Assembly (NCBI GenBank): GCA_011959105.1
Contig: BLLU01000133.1
Location: 27,162 to 91,161, forward strand
Direction: 5' to 3'
DNA from: Lachnospiraceae bacterium
GTDB lineage: Bacteria > Bacillota > Clostridia > Lachnospirales > Lachnospiraceae
Length of the DNA stretch: 64,000 nucleotides
The notes beneath the pieces are model-generated. The model saw nothing but the letters and a program-made list of their open reading frames with translations. It had not been told where the DNA came from and did no database searches. Shown piece after piece: positions 1-8,881 of this stretch. Numbering within the stretch: the stretch's first letter is position 1; every line of letters starts with the position of its first letter. Made by a program: the position numbers and the translations under genes.

Positions 1-377
1 CGGCTGTTGCGCAGGGCCAGATGCTTCAATATTTTATACTGGAACAGGAACAGGGCGATGTAGAGAATACTGCCACCCAGCCATAAGAAACAAAAAATTT
101 CCCATACGGACAGGCGGATACCCGGAATGACTTCATAAGGATGACGCAGCAAGGCAAACAGGTTGGAAATGCCGGACGGAAGAACTACCGTCTTTGTAAA
201 AGGCAATTCACAGGGAAATAAAAGCCGGATTAAAGTGACGGCGCAATATACCGCTGTCAGCCTGTAGCCGACTCTGGCCAGCGTTTTCTCATTACGAAAA
301 AACAGCGCGACCAGAATCAACAACAGATTGCTTGTGAGTACGGTCATCAATACAGACGAAAAACTGAATTGAATCAT
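1..377 (-). CDS. BlaR1/M56-family membrane protein, N-terminal part (cut by window edge)
   Basis: An open frame on the minus strand starts at an ATG ending at 377 and runs off the left edge, so about 125 residues are visible. It begins MIQFSFSSVLMTVLTSNLLL and has at least three hydrophobic segments with short charged loops, including RNEKTLARVGYRL. This is the topology of the N-terminal membrane part of BlaR1/MecR1-type M56 sensor proteases. The start lies 9 bases after the stop of the BlaI-like repressor, so the two genes form the usual blaI-blaR1 type operon. The zinc protease motif would lie outside the window. The family call therefore rests on N-terminal topology and the neighbour; another polytopic membrane protein is possible. 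Confidence 0.6.
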   Translation of the reverse strand, partial: MIQFSFSSVLMTVLTSNLLLILVALFFRNEKTLARVGYRLTAVYCAVTLIRLLFPCELPFTKTVVLPSGISNLFALLRHPYEVIPGIRLSVWEIFCFLWLGGSILYIALFLFQYKILKHLALRNS

Positions 378-386
378 GGCTTTGCC

Positions 387-779
387 CTACTTCTTCTGTT
401 TTTTAAGATCGGCCAGCAGCTTCTCCAGATCTTTGATGTCCTTCTCCTTCTTAGACTCGTCATCATTCAGCTTAAACATGCCCGCTACGGCGGTCTGCAT
501 GCTGATGATGGAACGGAAACTCTTGTAGTCCTGCAGGAATTTCTCCGTGAGGACATCTTTGGACTTTGCGGTAGGGCCGAAAGTTCTGCTCAGCACATTG
601 CCGCTGTGGGTTACACCCTGAACTTCTACCAGTTCATTGGCCAGCAATTTGCGGAGTACAGCCTGCACCGTGCTCTGGGTCAATTCTGCACCGGAATTTA
701 CAATCTCAGTGGAGGTCAGCGCACGCTCAGACTCGTGAAGGATTTTTAATACTTCAAGTTCTCTTGGATTAAGTTTCAT
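387..779 (-). CDS. BlaI/MecI/CopY-family winged-helix repressor
   Basis: This is a 130-residue protein, the normal length for BlaI/MecI. Residues 1-75 form a winged helix: ELEVLKILHESERALTSTEI, then QSTVQAVLRKLLANELV as the likely recognition helix and wing. The C-terminal half is charged and probably dimerises. Repressors of this family bind dyads over their own promoter and are cleaved after a BlaR1-type protease senses a signal. The M56-like gene follows immediately. An AAAGGAGA ribosome site lies 8 bases before the ATG, and a near-consensus promoter lies at 818-846. The inducing signal cannot be told from sequence; nothing here is a beta-lactamase. Confidence 0.8.
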   Translation of the reverse strand: MKLNPRELEVLKILHESERALTSTEIVNSGAELTQSTVQAVLRKLLANELVEVQGVTHSGNVLSRTFGPTAKSKDVLTEKFLQDYKSFRSIISMQTAVAGMFKLNDDESKKEKDIKDLEKLLADLKKQKK

Positions 780-817
780 AAAATATATCTCCTTTCATGG
801 CGTCTCAAATCAATACT

Positions 818-846
818 ATTATAATTCAATACGCAAAAATGTGCAA
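818..846 (-). promoter_or_regulatory. Sigma-A promoter for the BlaI/BlaR-like operon
   Basis: On the minus strand TTGCAC (841-846) and TATAAT (818-823) are separated by exactly 17 bases, about 40 bases before the repressor ATG. A repressor of this family would be expected to bind over or near this site, but I could not pick a convincing dyad operator. Confidence 0.75.
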
Positions 847-925
847 GATGTGACAACAATTTTTTTGAAAAAAATTTTCTTTCTGTAAAATGTATCAAAA
901 TTGCAATAATATTTCGTGTTGAGTC

Positions 926-954
926 TTGCCAGCGGGTGACATCTGTGCTATGGT
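926..954 (+). promoter_or_regulatory. Possible promoter for manC and the glycan operon
   Basis: TTGCCA (926-931), 17 bases, then TATGGT (949-954) preceded by TGC, which gives an extended -10. It lies 49 bases before the manC start. The match is moderate; other weak -10-like sequences such as AATAAT lie just downstream. Confidence 0.4.
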
Positions 955-1002
955 TTGAATAATCCGGCCAAAAGGCGGGAAAGAAAGGTATTTCATTAAT
1001 TT

Positions 1003-2334
1003 ATGGAAAATATAAATATTGTTCTACTATCAGGCGGCAGCGGCAAAAGGCTGTGGCCGCTTTCCAATGATATACGCTCTAAGCAGTTTATCCGGATGTT
1101 CCGCAATGAGGATGGGGAGATGGAATCCATGCTGATGCGGGTGTATCGCCAGATCCACCAGGTTATGCCTCAGGCCACAGTAACCATAGCCACCAGCCGT
1201 AAGCAGGTCAGCTCCATCCGCAACCAGCTCGGGGATCAGGTGCATATCTGCGTGGAACCAGAGAGACGGGACACTTTTCCGGCAATTTGTCTGGCGGCGG
1301 CCTATCTGCGGGATGTTCGAAAGCTGGGCGGGGAGCAGCCGGTGGTAGTGTGCCCGGTAGATCCATATGTAGAGGAGAGCTATTTTGAGGCAGTGAAGGA
1401 ATTGGCGCAGATGGCATCCGAGGGGGAGAGCCGTTTATCCCTGATGGGGATAGAGCCCACCTACCCCAGCGAAAAGTATGGCTATATCCTGCCCCGGGAC
1501 GGGGAAAGGGTCAGTGAAGTCAGGGGCTTTCGGGAGAAGCCTGACGAGGAGACCGCCCGGGAATATATTCGGCAGGGCTCCTTGTGGAATGGCGGTATCT
1601 TTGCCTTCCGGTTGGGATACCTGTTGGAGAGGGCCCATCAGCTTCTGGATTTTGCGGATTACCAGGATTTGTATGACAGGTACGGAGAGCAGAAAAAAAT
1701 CAGTTTTGACTATGCGGTGGTGGAAAAGGAGAAGGATATCAAAGTTCTGCGTTACCAGGGGCAGTGGAAAGATCTGGGCAGCTGGAATACTTTTACTGAG
1801 GGGATGGCGGCCCAAAGCATCGGCAAGGTAACTATGGATCACACCTGCAACAATACCCATGTGATTAATGAATTAAATATCCCGATCCTGTGTATGGGGT
1901 GCCGGGATTTGGTTGTGGCGGCCAGCGCCGATGGTATATTGGTATCGGACAAGGAACAAAGTTCATATATGAAGCCTTTTGTTGAGGAGATCCAACAGCA
2001 GGTCATGTATGCGGAAAAATCATGGGGGAGTTTTACAGTGCTGGATGTGCAGGAAGAAAGCATGACTATTAAAGTGCTTCTGCGGCAGGGCAATCGGCTG
2101 CACTATCACAGCCACGAGCATCGGGACGAGGTGTGGACGGTGGCCAACGGACAGGGCCGTGTGGTGTTGGATGGCGTGGAACGACAGGTAGGTTCCGGGG
2201 ATGTGATCCGCATGCCGGCAGGCTGTAAACATACAATCATTGCAGATACAAGTCTTCAGGTAATAGAGGTGCAGCTGGGGAGGGAAATTTCGGTGGAGGA
2301 TAAGCAAAAGTGGAAGCTGACAGGTATTTCCTGA
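1003..2334 (+). CDS. manC: Mannose-1-phosphate guanylyltransferase with C-terminal cupin (ManC/type II PMI-like)
   Basis: This 443-residue cytoplasmic enzyme should make GDP-mannose from mannose 1-phosphate and GTP. Residues 8-27 carry the nucleotidyltransferase loop LSGGSGKRLWPLS followed by SKQF, where the family usually has GTRLWPLSR...PKQ. FREKPD near residue 175 and WNGGIFAFR near 195 are the sugar-phosphate motifs. Residues 340-430 form a cupin fold with HYHSHEHRDEVW and MPAGCKHT, the mannose-6-phosphate isomerase domain of type II enzymes, although the protein is slightly shorter than the 470-480 usual. No strong ribosome site lies close to the ATG; AGAAAGG is about 12 bases away. It is the first gene of the glycan locus and probably supplies GDP-mannose or a derivative. 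No phosphomannomutase gene is nearby. Confidence 0.88.
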   Translation: MENINIVLLSGGSGKRLWPLSNDIRSKQFIRMFRNEDGEMESMLMRVYRQIHQVMPQATVTIATSRKQVSSIRNQLGDQVHICVEPERRDTFPAICLAAAYLRDVRKLGGEQPVVVCPVDPYVEESYFEAVKELAQMASEGESRLSLMGIEPTYPSEKYGYILPRDGERVSEVRGFREKPDEETAREYIRQGSLWNGGIFAFRLGYLLERAHQLLDFADYQDLYDRYGEQKKISFDYAVVEKEKDIKVLRYQGQWKDLGSWNTFTEGMAAQSIGKVTMDHTCNNTHVINELNIPILCMGCRDLVVAASADGILVSDKEQSSYMKPFVEEIQQQVMYAEKSWGSFTVLDVQEESMTIKVLLRQGNRLHYHSHEHRDEVWTVANGQGRVVLDGVERQVGSGDVIRMPAGCKHTIIADTSLQVIEVQLGREISVEDKQKWKLTGIS

Positions 2335-2381
2335 GCTGAAAAGGGAAAACTGGAAATGAGTGATCTGGAGGTGACTGTATA

Positions 2382-4070
2382 ATGGGCATCCTTGGACGAT
2401 GGAAGAGATGGCTGTACACACTGTGTTTTGCGGCCCTGAGTGTGCTGGATTTTGTACGTAATACCCAGAACGGGGACGTGTGGGGCGTGGCGGTGAATCT
2501 CACAGGCCTGGTCATGCTGGTGGTTATTGCCTCCGCCTGGCCGCTGAAAAGGCTGCTGACCGTGGGAAACGGAGTTTGGACTCTGGCCTGTATCGCCCTG
2601 GCCGTCTATGCCCGCGTCAGCATCCTGCCCACAGGCATGGATGTGTTTCATGGGATGTATGTGTGGACTTTCGTGTCGGCAGTGGCCAATGCCTGGTGGA
2701 TCGGCATATTTCTGAAAGATCTGGTGAAAAAAATATGGGTGGAGAAATCTCTGGCGTTCAGGCCAGGCAGGCTGGGAGGCGTATGGATTCTGCTGACCGT
2801 GCTGATGGTCTGTTCCCTCAGCCAGAGAATATGGCCCCTCTGGTTTCTGGCCATGTTCGGGATTTTCTACCTGACTCCTTATACGGAGGAGGAGAGCCGG
2901 GCCCTGGCCGACGGGCTGATTGACGGTACCATACTGGGATTTTTCGGGCTGCAGATTTTTGCTTACGGATTCCGGCCATATGATGTAATAAGGTATGTGG
3001 GGGCTTACACCAATTGTAATATGGCGGCGCTGCATTACCTCACGGTGTATGCCGCCGTTTTGCTGAAACTTCATATGCTGCAGAAGAGAAGTGCCTCCGG
3101 GTGGCGGAAGCTGCTTTACCTGGTGGGCGCCTGCGGCATGCTGGGCTTTCTGTTTATGACCATGGGCAGGACTTCCTGGGGCATTGCCGTCCTGCTGACA
3201 GTGGTCTATGGTTTCCTGGTGATGCGGCGCAGCTGGGGACTGCGGTGGCGGCAGATTCTTGTCAGGGGAGCGGCGCTGACCCTGGGAACGGTGCTGCTGT
3301 TCCCGGCGGTGTTTGGAACGGTACGCTGGCTGCCCACCATACTGCATCACCCGATTTGGTTTCTGGACGAGTACAGCCCCAATAAGGTGCACTCCTTTGA
3401 CCCTGCCGATTCCTGGAAGTATACGGAGATGGATGAATTTCTGGAGGCGGCGCTGGGCAGGATCTGGGGGACCTTCCGCACGGGCAGTGTTCAGAATCCG
3501 CTGGTACTGACGGCGGAAGCGGCGCAGCCTCAAATAGAACTGGTCCCGGCGGAACGATCCGGGGAGAGGCAGGCCCCGGAGCCCTCGATGGAGCCGAAAG
3601 AAAACAAAACTGAAGAACACGAACCGGAAGATAACAAATCGGAAGAAAATGAATCGGAAGAAATTGAACTGGTGGGAAATATGGATACCGCACTGGGAGC
3701 CCGGCTCAGCATCTACAGGGCCTATTTTCGGGATCTGAATCTTCTGGGCCACGGCCCTGCGGAGGGAATGTACCAATTTAAGGACTGGGACTATCATGCA
3801 TGGCATGCCCAGAACCTGTGGCTGGAAGTGGCTTACCGTTACGGCATCCCTGCGGGAATCCTCTTTGCTGCGGTGACGGTCTGGCTGCTGGTCAGCCATA
3901 CCCGCCGCCTGAAGCTGTGTCCGGACTCCGTCAGAGCGGTCATTCCCCTGCTGATGTGCCTGGTTTTTTTCGGATACGGGACCATGGAGTGCGTCTGGAA
4001 TACGGGACAGTATATTCTGGTTCTGTTTTTCCTCGTCCAGCATCCCCTGTTCTACCGGGAAAGAAAATAG
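2382..4070 (+). CDS. O-antigen ligase/polymerase-like membrane protein with acidic loop insertion
   Basis: This 562-residue protein has about ten hydrophobic segments. The C-terminal part carries LLGHGPAEGMYQF, then HAWHAQNLWLEVAYRYGIPA, the signature of the O-antigen ligase/Wzy-like family (Wzy_C). These proteins join or polymerise undecaprenyl-linked glycans on the outer face of the membrane. In the large extracytoplasmic loop, residues of about 385-432 are an unusual low-complexity acidic stretch built on repeats of the type NKSEE/NESEE, encoded by imperfect short DNA repeats at about 3598-3668. The start is supported by GGAGGTG ten bases upstream. It follows manC by 47 bases and belongs to the same unit. 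Confidence 0.78.
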   Translation: MGILGRWKRWLYTLCFAALSVLDFVRNTQNGDVWGVAVNLTGLVMLVVIASAWPLKRLLTVGNGVWTLACIALAVYARVSILPTGMDVFHGMYVWTFVSAVANAWWIGIFLKDLVKKIWVEKSLAFRPGRLGGVWILLTVLMVCSLSQRIWPLWFLAMFGIFYLTPYTEEESRALADGLIDGTILGFFGLQIFAYGFRPYDVIRYVGAYTNCNMAALHYLTVYAAVLLKLHMLQKRSASGWRKLLYLVGACGMLGFLFMTMGRTSWGIAVLLTVVYGFLVMRRSWGLRWRQILVRGAALTLGTVLLFPAVFGTVRWLPTILHHPIWFLDEYSPNKVHSFDPADSWKYTEMDEFLEAALGRIWGTFRTGSVQNPLVLTAEAAQPQIELVPAERSGERQAPEPSMEPKENKTEEHEPEDNKSEENESEEIELVGNMDTALGARLSIYRAYFRDLNLLGHGPAEGMYQFKDWDYHAWHAQNLWLEVAYRYGIPAGILFAAVTVWLLVSHTRRLKLCPDSVRAVIPLLMCLVFFGYGTMECVWNTGQYILVLFFLVQHPLFYRERK

Positions 4071-4081
4071 CAGGCGGAAAA

Positions 4082-4110
4082 TTGCATTTTGGGAATGATT
4101 GTGTTATAAT
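4082..4110 (+). promoter_or_regulatory. Sigma-A promoter for pseB
   Basis: TTGCAT (4082-4087), 17 bases, TATAAT (4105-4110), with TGT just before the -10 (extended -10). It lies about 60 bases before pseB and only 12 bases after the ligase gene, so pseB and the genes after it can be transcribed on their own. Confidence 0.75.
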
Positions 4111-4171
4111 TTGGAAAGTATTGGAGCATTTGAGATTTGCATGACAAATATATTATATTAAGGAGAAAAGT

Positions 4172-5167
4172 ATGCTGAATAATAAATCCATTCTGATCAC
4201 GGGCGGAACCGGCAGCTTTGGCAAAGCCTTCACCAGCTATGTTCTGGAACATTACAACCCCAGAAAGATTATCATTTACTCCCGGGATGAATTCAAACAG
4301 TTTATTATGCAGAACGAGTTCAGGGAGCATGCCTCAAAACTGCGTTTCTTCATCGGGGATGTGCGGGACAGGGAGCGCCTGGCCAGGGCTTTTGAGGGTG
4401 TGGATTATGTGATCCACGCGGCGGCGCTGAAACAGGTCCCCACCTGCGAGTATAATCCCGCCGAGGCCATCAAGACCAATATAAACGGCGCCCAGAACGT
4501 GATTGACGCGGCCCTGGACGCAGGGGTGAAGAAGGTGGTGGCGCTGTCCACGGACAAGGCGGTGAATCCCGTGAATCTGTACGGCGGCACCAAACTGGTG
4601 TCGGACAAGCTGTTCATCGCCGCAAATGCTTACGCCGGGGCCAAAGATATATGCTTCTCCATTGTGCGCTACGGCAATGTGGCGGGCAGCCGGGGATCCG
4701 TGATTCCCTTTTTCCACAATCTTATTAAGAACGGCGGCACGGAACTGCCCATTACGGACTACCGCATGACCCGCTTCTGGATCAGCCTGCGCCAGGGTGT
4801 GGAATTGGTGATCAAAGCCCTGGAGGAGGCTAAGGGCGGCGAAACTTTTATCTCCAAGATTCCCTCTTTCAAAGTAACGGATCTGGCCCAGGCCATGCTG
4901 CCCGGCTGCGCCATGCCGGAGGTGGGCATCCGGGAAGGGGAGAAGCTGCATGAGATCATGGTGCCGGTGGAGGATTCCCCCCGCACCTATGAATATGACA
5001 AGCATTTTATCGTCTATCCCCAAATGGTGTGGAGCGACAGACAGAAGGCGCAGCCCACGGGCAGAAAGGTGGAGGAGGGCTTCTCCTACAGCTCCGGCAA
5101 TAATACCCAGTGGCTGAGTGTGGAGGAAATCCGGGAACTGCTGAAAACGGTGGAACTGGAAAAATAG
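4172..5167 (+). CDS. pseB: UDP-N-acetylglucosamine 4,6-dehydratase (inverting), PseB
   Basis: This 331-residue enzyme of the short-chain dehydrogenase superfamily catalyses the first step of pseudaminic acid synthesis: UDP-GlcNAc to the UDP-4-keto-6-deoxy-L-altro sugar. It has the NADP-binding GGTGSFGKAF at residues 11-20, then STDKAVNPVNLYGGTK at 126-141, which contains the D-K pair and the Y-xxx-K of FlaA1/PseB enzymes. The length matches PseB, while membrane-anchored CapD/PglF types are far longer. AAGGAG sits 8 bases before the ATG. The remaining pathway genes (pseC, F, H, I, G) lie downstream in this window, which strongly supports the inverting PseB role over a plain FlaA1-type role. 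Confidence 0.92.
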   Translation: MLNNKSILITGGTGSFGKAFTSYVLEHYNPRKIIIYSRDEFKQFIMQNEFREHASKLRFFIGDVRDRERLARAFEGVDYVIHAAALKQVPTCEYNPAEAIKTNINGAQNVIDAALDAGVKKVVALSTDKAVNPVNLYGGTKLVSDKLFIAANAYAGAKDICFSIVRYGNVAGSRGSVIPFFHNLIKNGGTELPITDYRMTRFWISLRQGVELVIKALEEAKGGETFISKIPSFKVTDLAQAMLPGCAMPEVGIREGEKLHEIMVPVEDSPRTYEYDKHFIVYPQMVWSDRQKAQPTGRKVEEGFSYSSGNNTQWLSVEEIRELLKTVELEK

Positions 5168-5235
5168 AAAAGGCAAAGGAGCTGTTTCACGGTTGCTGCC
5201 GGAGCGGCTCTTTTTGCAATCAGGGATTTACATTT

Positions 5236-7083
5236 ATGGAAAAAATAAGTCAGAACCTGAAAAAAAACCTGTGTTGGATCTATCCCCTGATCCTGCTGCT
5301 CTATCCGCTGCGGCATATCCGAGTGGGAGTGGAATGGTGGGATACGGGATATAATTACGGCAATTTCACCTATATGGATCGGATGGATCCCATGTGGCTG
5401 CTGAGCACTTATCTGGGCAATGCCCTGGGGCGTCTGTTTACGCTGCTGCCCGGCGGCAGCACGATGCTGGGGCTGAATGTCTACACCGGACTGGTGGTGA
5501 GTCTGCTGGCGCTGGGGGGATATTTCTTTTTTATCCGCAAAGCGGGACTGCCCAGGACAGTGGTATTCTGGGGAGAATTGCTGGCTGTCAGCTTCTGCTG
5601 GTGTCCCACGGCGCTGCTATATAATTATCTGACCTATCTGTTGATGGGGGCGGGGGTGGTACTGCTGTATCAGGCCCTGTCCGGTGACTCTGCAAAGCCG
5701 TGCAGGTATTTTGTGGCCGCAGGGGTCTGCCTGGGGCTGAATGTGCTGGTCCGCTTTCCTAATCTGGCGGAGATGGGGCTGATCCTGGCGGTGTGGGCCA
5801 TGGCTCTGATCCGCCGCCAGAAACCGGGACGGACCATGCTCCAGACCCTGCAGTGCCTGGCGGGATATCTGCTGGGTCTGGGAGGGGGCCTTGCCGGGAT
5901 CATGCTGCGTTATGGCCCCAGCACCTATATACAGGGAATTGGCCGGCTGCTGTCCATGCCCTCGGAGGCATCGGAATACACGGTTTACTCCATGGTCATG
6001 CAGCAGTTCCGCAATTATCTGCAGAACTGTATCTGGCTGGGGTATCTGGCTCTTTTTATGGCGGCGGGGCTTGTGGTGTACGCGGTGCTGCCCCGGCAGC
6101 TGAAATGGATAAAAAACACAGGCTATGTGGCCTGTGTGTTCTGCGGCTTCTATTATCTGATGACCCGTAAAAATATGTTCAATCTGAAATACAGTACCAA
6201 ACTCAGCGCCTTCCAGTGGGGAGCCTTTCTGCTGACCGCCACCCTGGCGGTGGGATTGGTTACGATCCTGCGCAAAAAGAGCAGGGAAAAAGAGAAGCTG
6301 CTGTGCGGGCTGGGGATCCTGGTGATCCTGATCACCCCCCTGGGCAGCAACAACCATCTGTACTCCGCCATCAATAATCTGTTTCTGGTGGCCCCCTTCA
6401 CCCTGTGGATGCTGCTGCGGTTTATCAAATGGATACCGGGCTGCCTGGCAGGGGAAAGAGCAGGAAAAGGTGGGGAACGGCGGAAATGGCAGTTCAGCCT
6501 GTTTCCCGTCAGGGCCATGTTGGTCTGCATCCTGCTGGGAATCACAGTGCAGGGTCTCTTGTTTGGTGCAGGCTATGTGTTCTCCGAGAGCGACGGAGGG
6601 GAAAATCTGCACAGCCCCATTGCCCATAACCGGGTGCTTCAGGGCATGCTCACTTCCCCGGACCGGGCGGAAGCCATCGGCACCCTGTCCGCCTATGTAA
6701 AGCAGCAGGGCCTGGAGGGACAGAAGATCATCCTGTACGGCAATATCCCCTCCCTGTCCTACTATTTGCAGATGCCCTTCGCCATCACGGCCTGGCCCGA
6801 TCTGCCTTCCTATAATTATGCGGTGATGGAAGAAGATCTGGAGCGGTTGTCGGAGGAGATCGCCGCCGGGCGGGAACCCGGGCCGGTAGTATTGCTGGAA
6901 AAGCGTCAGGGCAGCTACCTGACGGGAGGAACCGAAGCCCTGGAAGCCCTGGGCCTCAGCGATCAACAGATTGCGGGGATAGCGGGAGACCGAAAGCTGC
7001 GGCTGCTGGCCGGATGGATGGAGGAACTGGGATATCGGCCCTGCTTCGAGAATGAAAAGTTCCTGCTGTATCTGGCGCAGTAG
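5236..7083 (+). CDS. Large multi-pass membrane protein, GT-C-like, function unknown
   Basis: This protein of 615 residues has about eleven hydrophobic segments and a C-terminal soluble part of about 120 residues. The first loop after TM1 is long and carries EWWDTGYNYGNF, an acidic/aromatic motif placed like the catalytic loop of GT-C glycosyltransferases, which use polyprenyl-phosphate sugars outside the membrane. I recognise no named family. The start at 5236 (MEKISQ) is preferred because the frame upstream overlaps the end of pseB and lacks hydrophobic or conserved character; CAGGGA lies about 10 bases before. It sits between pseB and four more membrane or GT2 genes, so extracytoplasmic sugar transfer is the inferred job. 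Confidence 0.7.
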   Translation: MEKISQNLKKNLCWIYPLILLLYPLRHIRVGVEWWDTGYNYGNFTYMDRMDPMWLLSTYLGNALGRLFTLLPGGSTMLGLNVYTGLVVSLLALGGYFFFIRKAGLPRTVVFWGELLAVSFCWCPTALLYNYLTYLLMGAGVVLLYQALSGDSAKPCRYFVAAGVCLGLNVLVRFPNLAEMGLILAVWAMALIRRQKPGRTMLQTLQCLAGYLLGLGGGLAGIMLRYGPSTYIQGIGRLLSMPSEASEYTVYSMVMQQFRNYLQNCIWLGYLALFMAAGLVVYAVLPRQLKWIKNTGYVACVFCGFYYLMTRKNMFNLKYSTKLSAFQWGAFLLTATLAVGLVTILRKKSREKEKLLCGLGILVILITPLGSNNHLYSAINNLFLVAPFTLWMLLRFIKWIPGCLAGERAGKGGERRKWQFSLFPVRAMLVCILLGITVQGLLFGAGYVFSESDGGENLHSPIAHNRVLQGMLTSPDRAEAIGTLSAYVKQQGLEGQKIILYGNIPSLSYYLQMPFAITAWPDLPSYNYAVMEEDLERLSEEIAAGREPGPVVLLEKRQGSYLTGGTEALEALGLSDQQIAGIAGDRKLRLLAGWMEELGYRPCFENEKFLLYLAQ

Positions 7084-7101
7084 GAGCCTGGGAGAGAAAA
7101 G

Positions 7102-8832
7102 ATGGGACATAAGGATGGAAGAGAAAATAAAGCAAGCAATGGAGAACGTCGATGGGAGGCGCTGGCCTGGGGGCTGTTGGGGGCAGTATTGGTTTTGCTG
7201 CTGGCCATGAATCTGCTCTGGGGAGACCACTGGATTGACTCCGATATGGCGGCGGAGATGATCTTTTCCCGGCTGCTGGCACAGGAGGGGAAGTGGATCG
7301 CCACCGAGAACTGGTATTATTCCACGGAATTCCGGGTACTGTATACCCAGCTGGTCATGGTACCATTGTTCCATGTGCTGGGGGACTGGCATATGATCCG
7401 GACGATTACCAATCTGGTCACATATCTGTTGCTTTTGGGGGCTTATTTCTATTGCATGAAACCTCTGAAAATACGAAAGAGTACAGTGATTTTCACCTCT
7501 GTGATCCTGCTGCTGCCCTTTTCGGAGACTTTTCTGACTCATATGCAGATGGGGAATACTTATATGTGGCATGTGCTCCTGATCCTGCTGGCTTTCGGCA
7601 TGTTCCTGCGTCTCAGCCAGCCCCGGGAGGGAGGCGCATGGAGACGGGGACTCACATGGGGGCTGTATATGGCTCTCAGTGTGGTCTGCGGCCTGTCCGG
7701 AGTGCGTTATCTGCTGGCCCTGCAGGTGCCGCTGTGTATCACGGCGGGGATTTATATTTTAAAAAGCGGTGAGTTTGCACTGATGAGAAAGGAGTTTGAC
7801 GCTTCCTGTGCCTGGCGGCAGATCCGCGGGGTGCTCTCCCAAGAGCGTCTCTCCTATCTGCTTTGCAGCCTGCTGGGATTGTTGTGCGCCGGTGTGGGCT
7901 ATGTGGTCAATGTGGCGGTGCTGGGTCATAAGTTCCAGTTTCAAATGTATGATGTCACCAATTTTATCAAAGTCTTCCAGGGGGTGTTGCTGGAGAGAAC
8001 CCAGGACACAGCGGGCAATCTGCTGCAGTTGTTCGGGTATATTGAGGAAAAGGGTTTCTTGTCCGTGAGGGGACTGATCTCCCTGGTGGCTTTTGGCTTC
8101 CTGGGGGGGATCCTGTTCCTGACCGTGCGCTGCGCCAGGCTGCTGGCGGGGGAGCAGGGAGAGTCCGGACCTGTGGGGACGGAATCCGGCCGGGAACGCG
8201 GCTGCTTCCGGCTGTGTCACAGCCGCTTCATCCTGTGGTTCTTTGTGACGGCCTTTGTGCTGAACACATTTGTGTTTCTGTTCACCACCAGCACCATAGT
8301 GGCCAGATACTATATCACCGTATTTTTGTTCGTGCTGCCATTGCTGTGTATTTACTTTACTTATGAGGAGCTGCCTCTGGATCGGCTGCTGCTGACCCTG
8401 CTGCTGTGCGGGGCGCTGGGGCTGACCACCGCCAAATGCGTGTATTCTTTTGCGGATAAGGATAAGAACCAGGACAGAAGGCCCGTTGCCGCTTTCCTGG
8501 AAGAGCAGGGATATACCTTCGGGTATGCCAGTTACTGGAACGGCAATATCCTGACGGAGTTGACAGACGGCAAGGTGGAGGTGGCCAACATCCATGAGAT
8601 TGACCGGATGGATCCGTTTACCTGGTCCAGCCCTGTGAAATACTACCGGGAGGGCTATCACCAAGGAAAAACCTTTCTTCTTTTGACGGACCGGGAGGCG
8701 GAAGAATATGCCCGGGTTCCCGCAGTGGCGGCCGGCCGGGTGGTCTATGAGGAACAGGGCTATGTGGTGCTGCATTATGACTCCACGGAAGAGGTTCTGT
8801 CCTTTGGTACGGACATATCGGATACCGAATGA
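7102..8832 (+). CDS. Multi-pass membrane protein, GT-C-like, function unknown
   Basis: This 576-residue protein has about eleven hydrophobic segments. After the first TM comes DHWIDSDMAAEMIFSRLLAQ, an acidic first-loop motif (D-x-D) in the position used by GT-C transferases, followed by NWYYSTEF. The C-terminal 100 residues are soluble and probably extracytoplasmic. A GGGAG motif lies 9 bases before the ATG, and the gene follows its neighbour by 18 bases. It contains a G7 homopolymer at 8103-8109 that leaves the frame intact. No characterised homologue is recognised; the context suggests glycan assembly. Confidence 0.7.
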   Translation: MGHKDGRENKASNGERRWEALAWGLLGAVLVLLLAMNLLWGDHWIDSDMAAEMIFSRLLAQEGKWIATENWYYSTEFRVLYTQLVMVPLFHVLGDWHMIRTITNLVTYLLLLGAYFYCMKPLKIRKSTVIFTSVILLLPFSETFLTHMQMGNTYMWHVLLILLAFGMFLRLSQPREGGAWRRGLTWGLYMALSVVCGLSGVRYLLALQVPLCITAGIYILKSGEFALMRKEFDASCAWRQIRGVLSQERLSYLLCSLLGLLCAGVGYVVNVAVLGHKFQFQMYDVTNFIKVFQGVLLERTQDTAGNLLQLFGYIEEKGFLSVRGLISLVAFGFLGGILFLTVRCARLLAGEQGESGPVGTESGRERGCFRLCHSRFILWFFVTAFVLNTFVFLFTTSTIVARYYITVFLFVLPLLCIYFTYEELPLDRLLLTLLLCGALGLTTAKCVYSFADKDKNQDRRPVAAFLEEQGYTFGYASYWNGNILTELTDGKVEVANIHEIDRMDPFTWSSPVKYYREGYHQGKTFLLLTDREAEEYARVPAVAAGRVVYEEQGYVVLHYDSTEEVLSFGTDISDTE

Positions 8833-8881
8833 TATTTAAATCAATTTGGATGCCCGGTAAGGCGGGCGGACGGGAGCAGAT

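Noticed and set aside
2256..4043. 595-codon minus-strand frame opposite the ligase-like gene
   Set aside because: Its composition is dominated by Gln, His and Pro as expected from complementing Leu/Val-rich codons. No motif, and the plus-strand gene is well supported.
5175..5220. GC-rich element with short T run between pseB and the next gene, possible terminator
   Set aside because: The only clean stem is four base pairs (GCCG/CGGC) before TCTTTTTG, and the gene after it lacks any promoter. Too weak to call.
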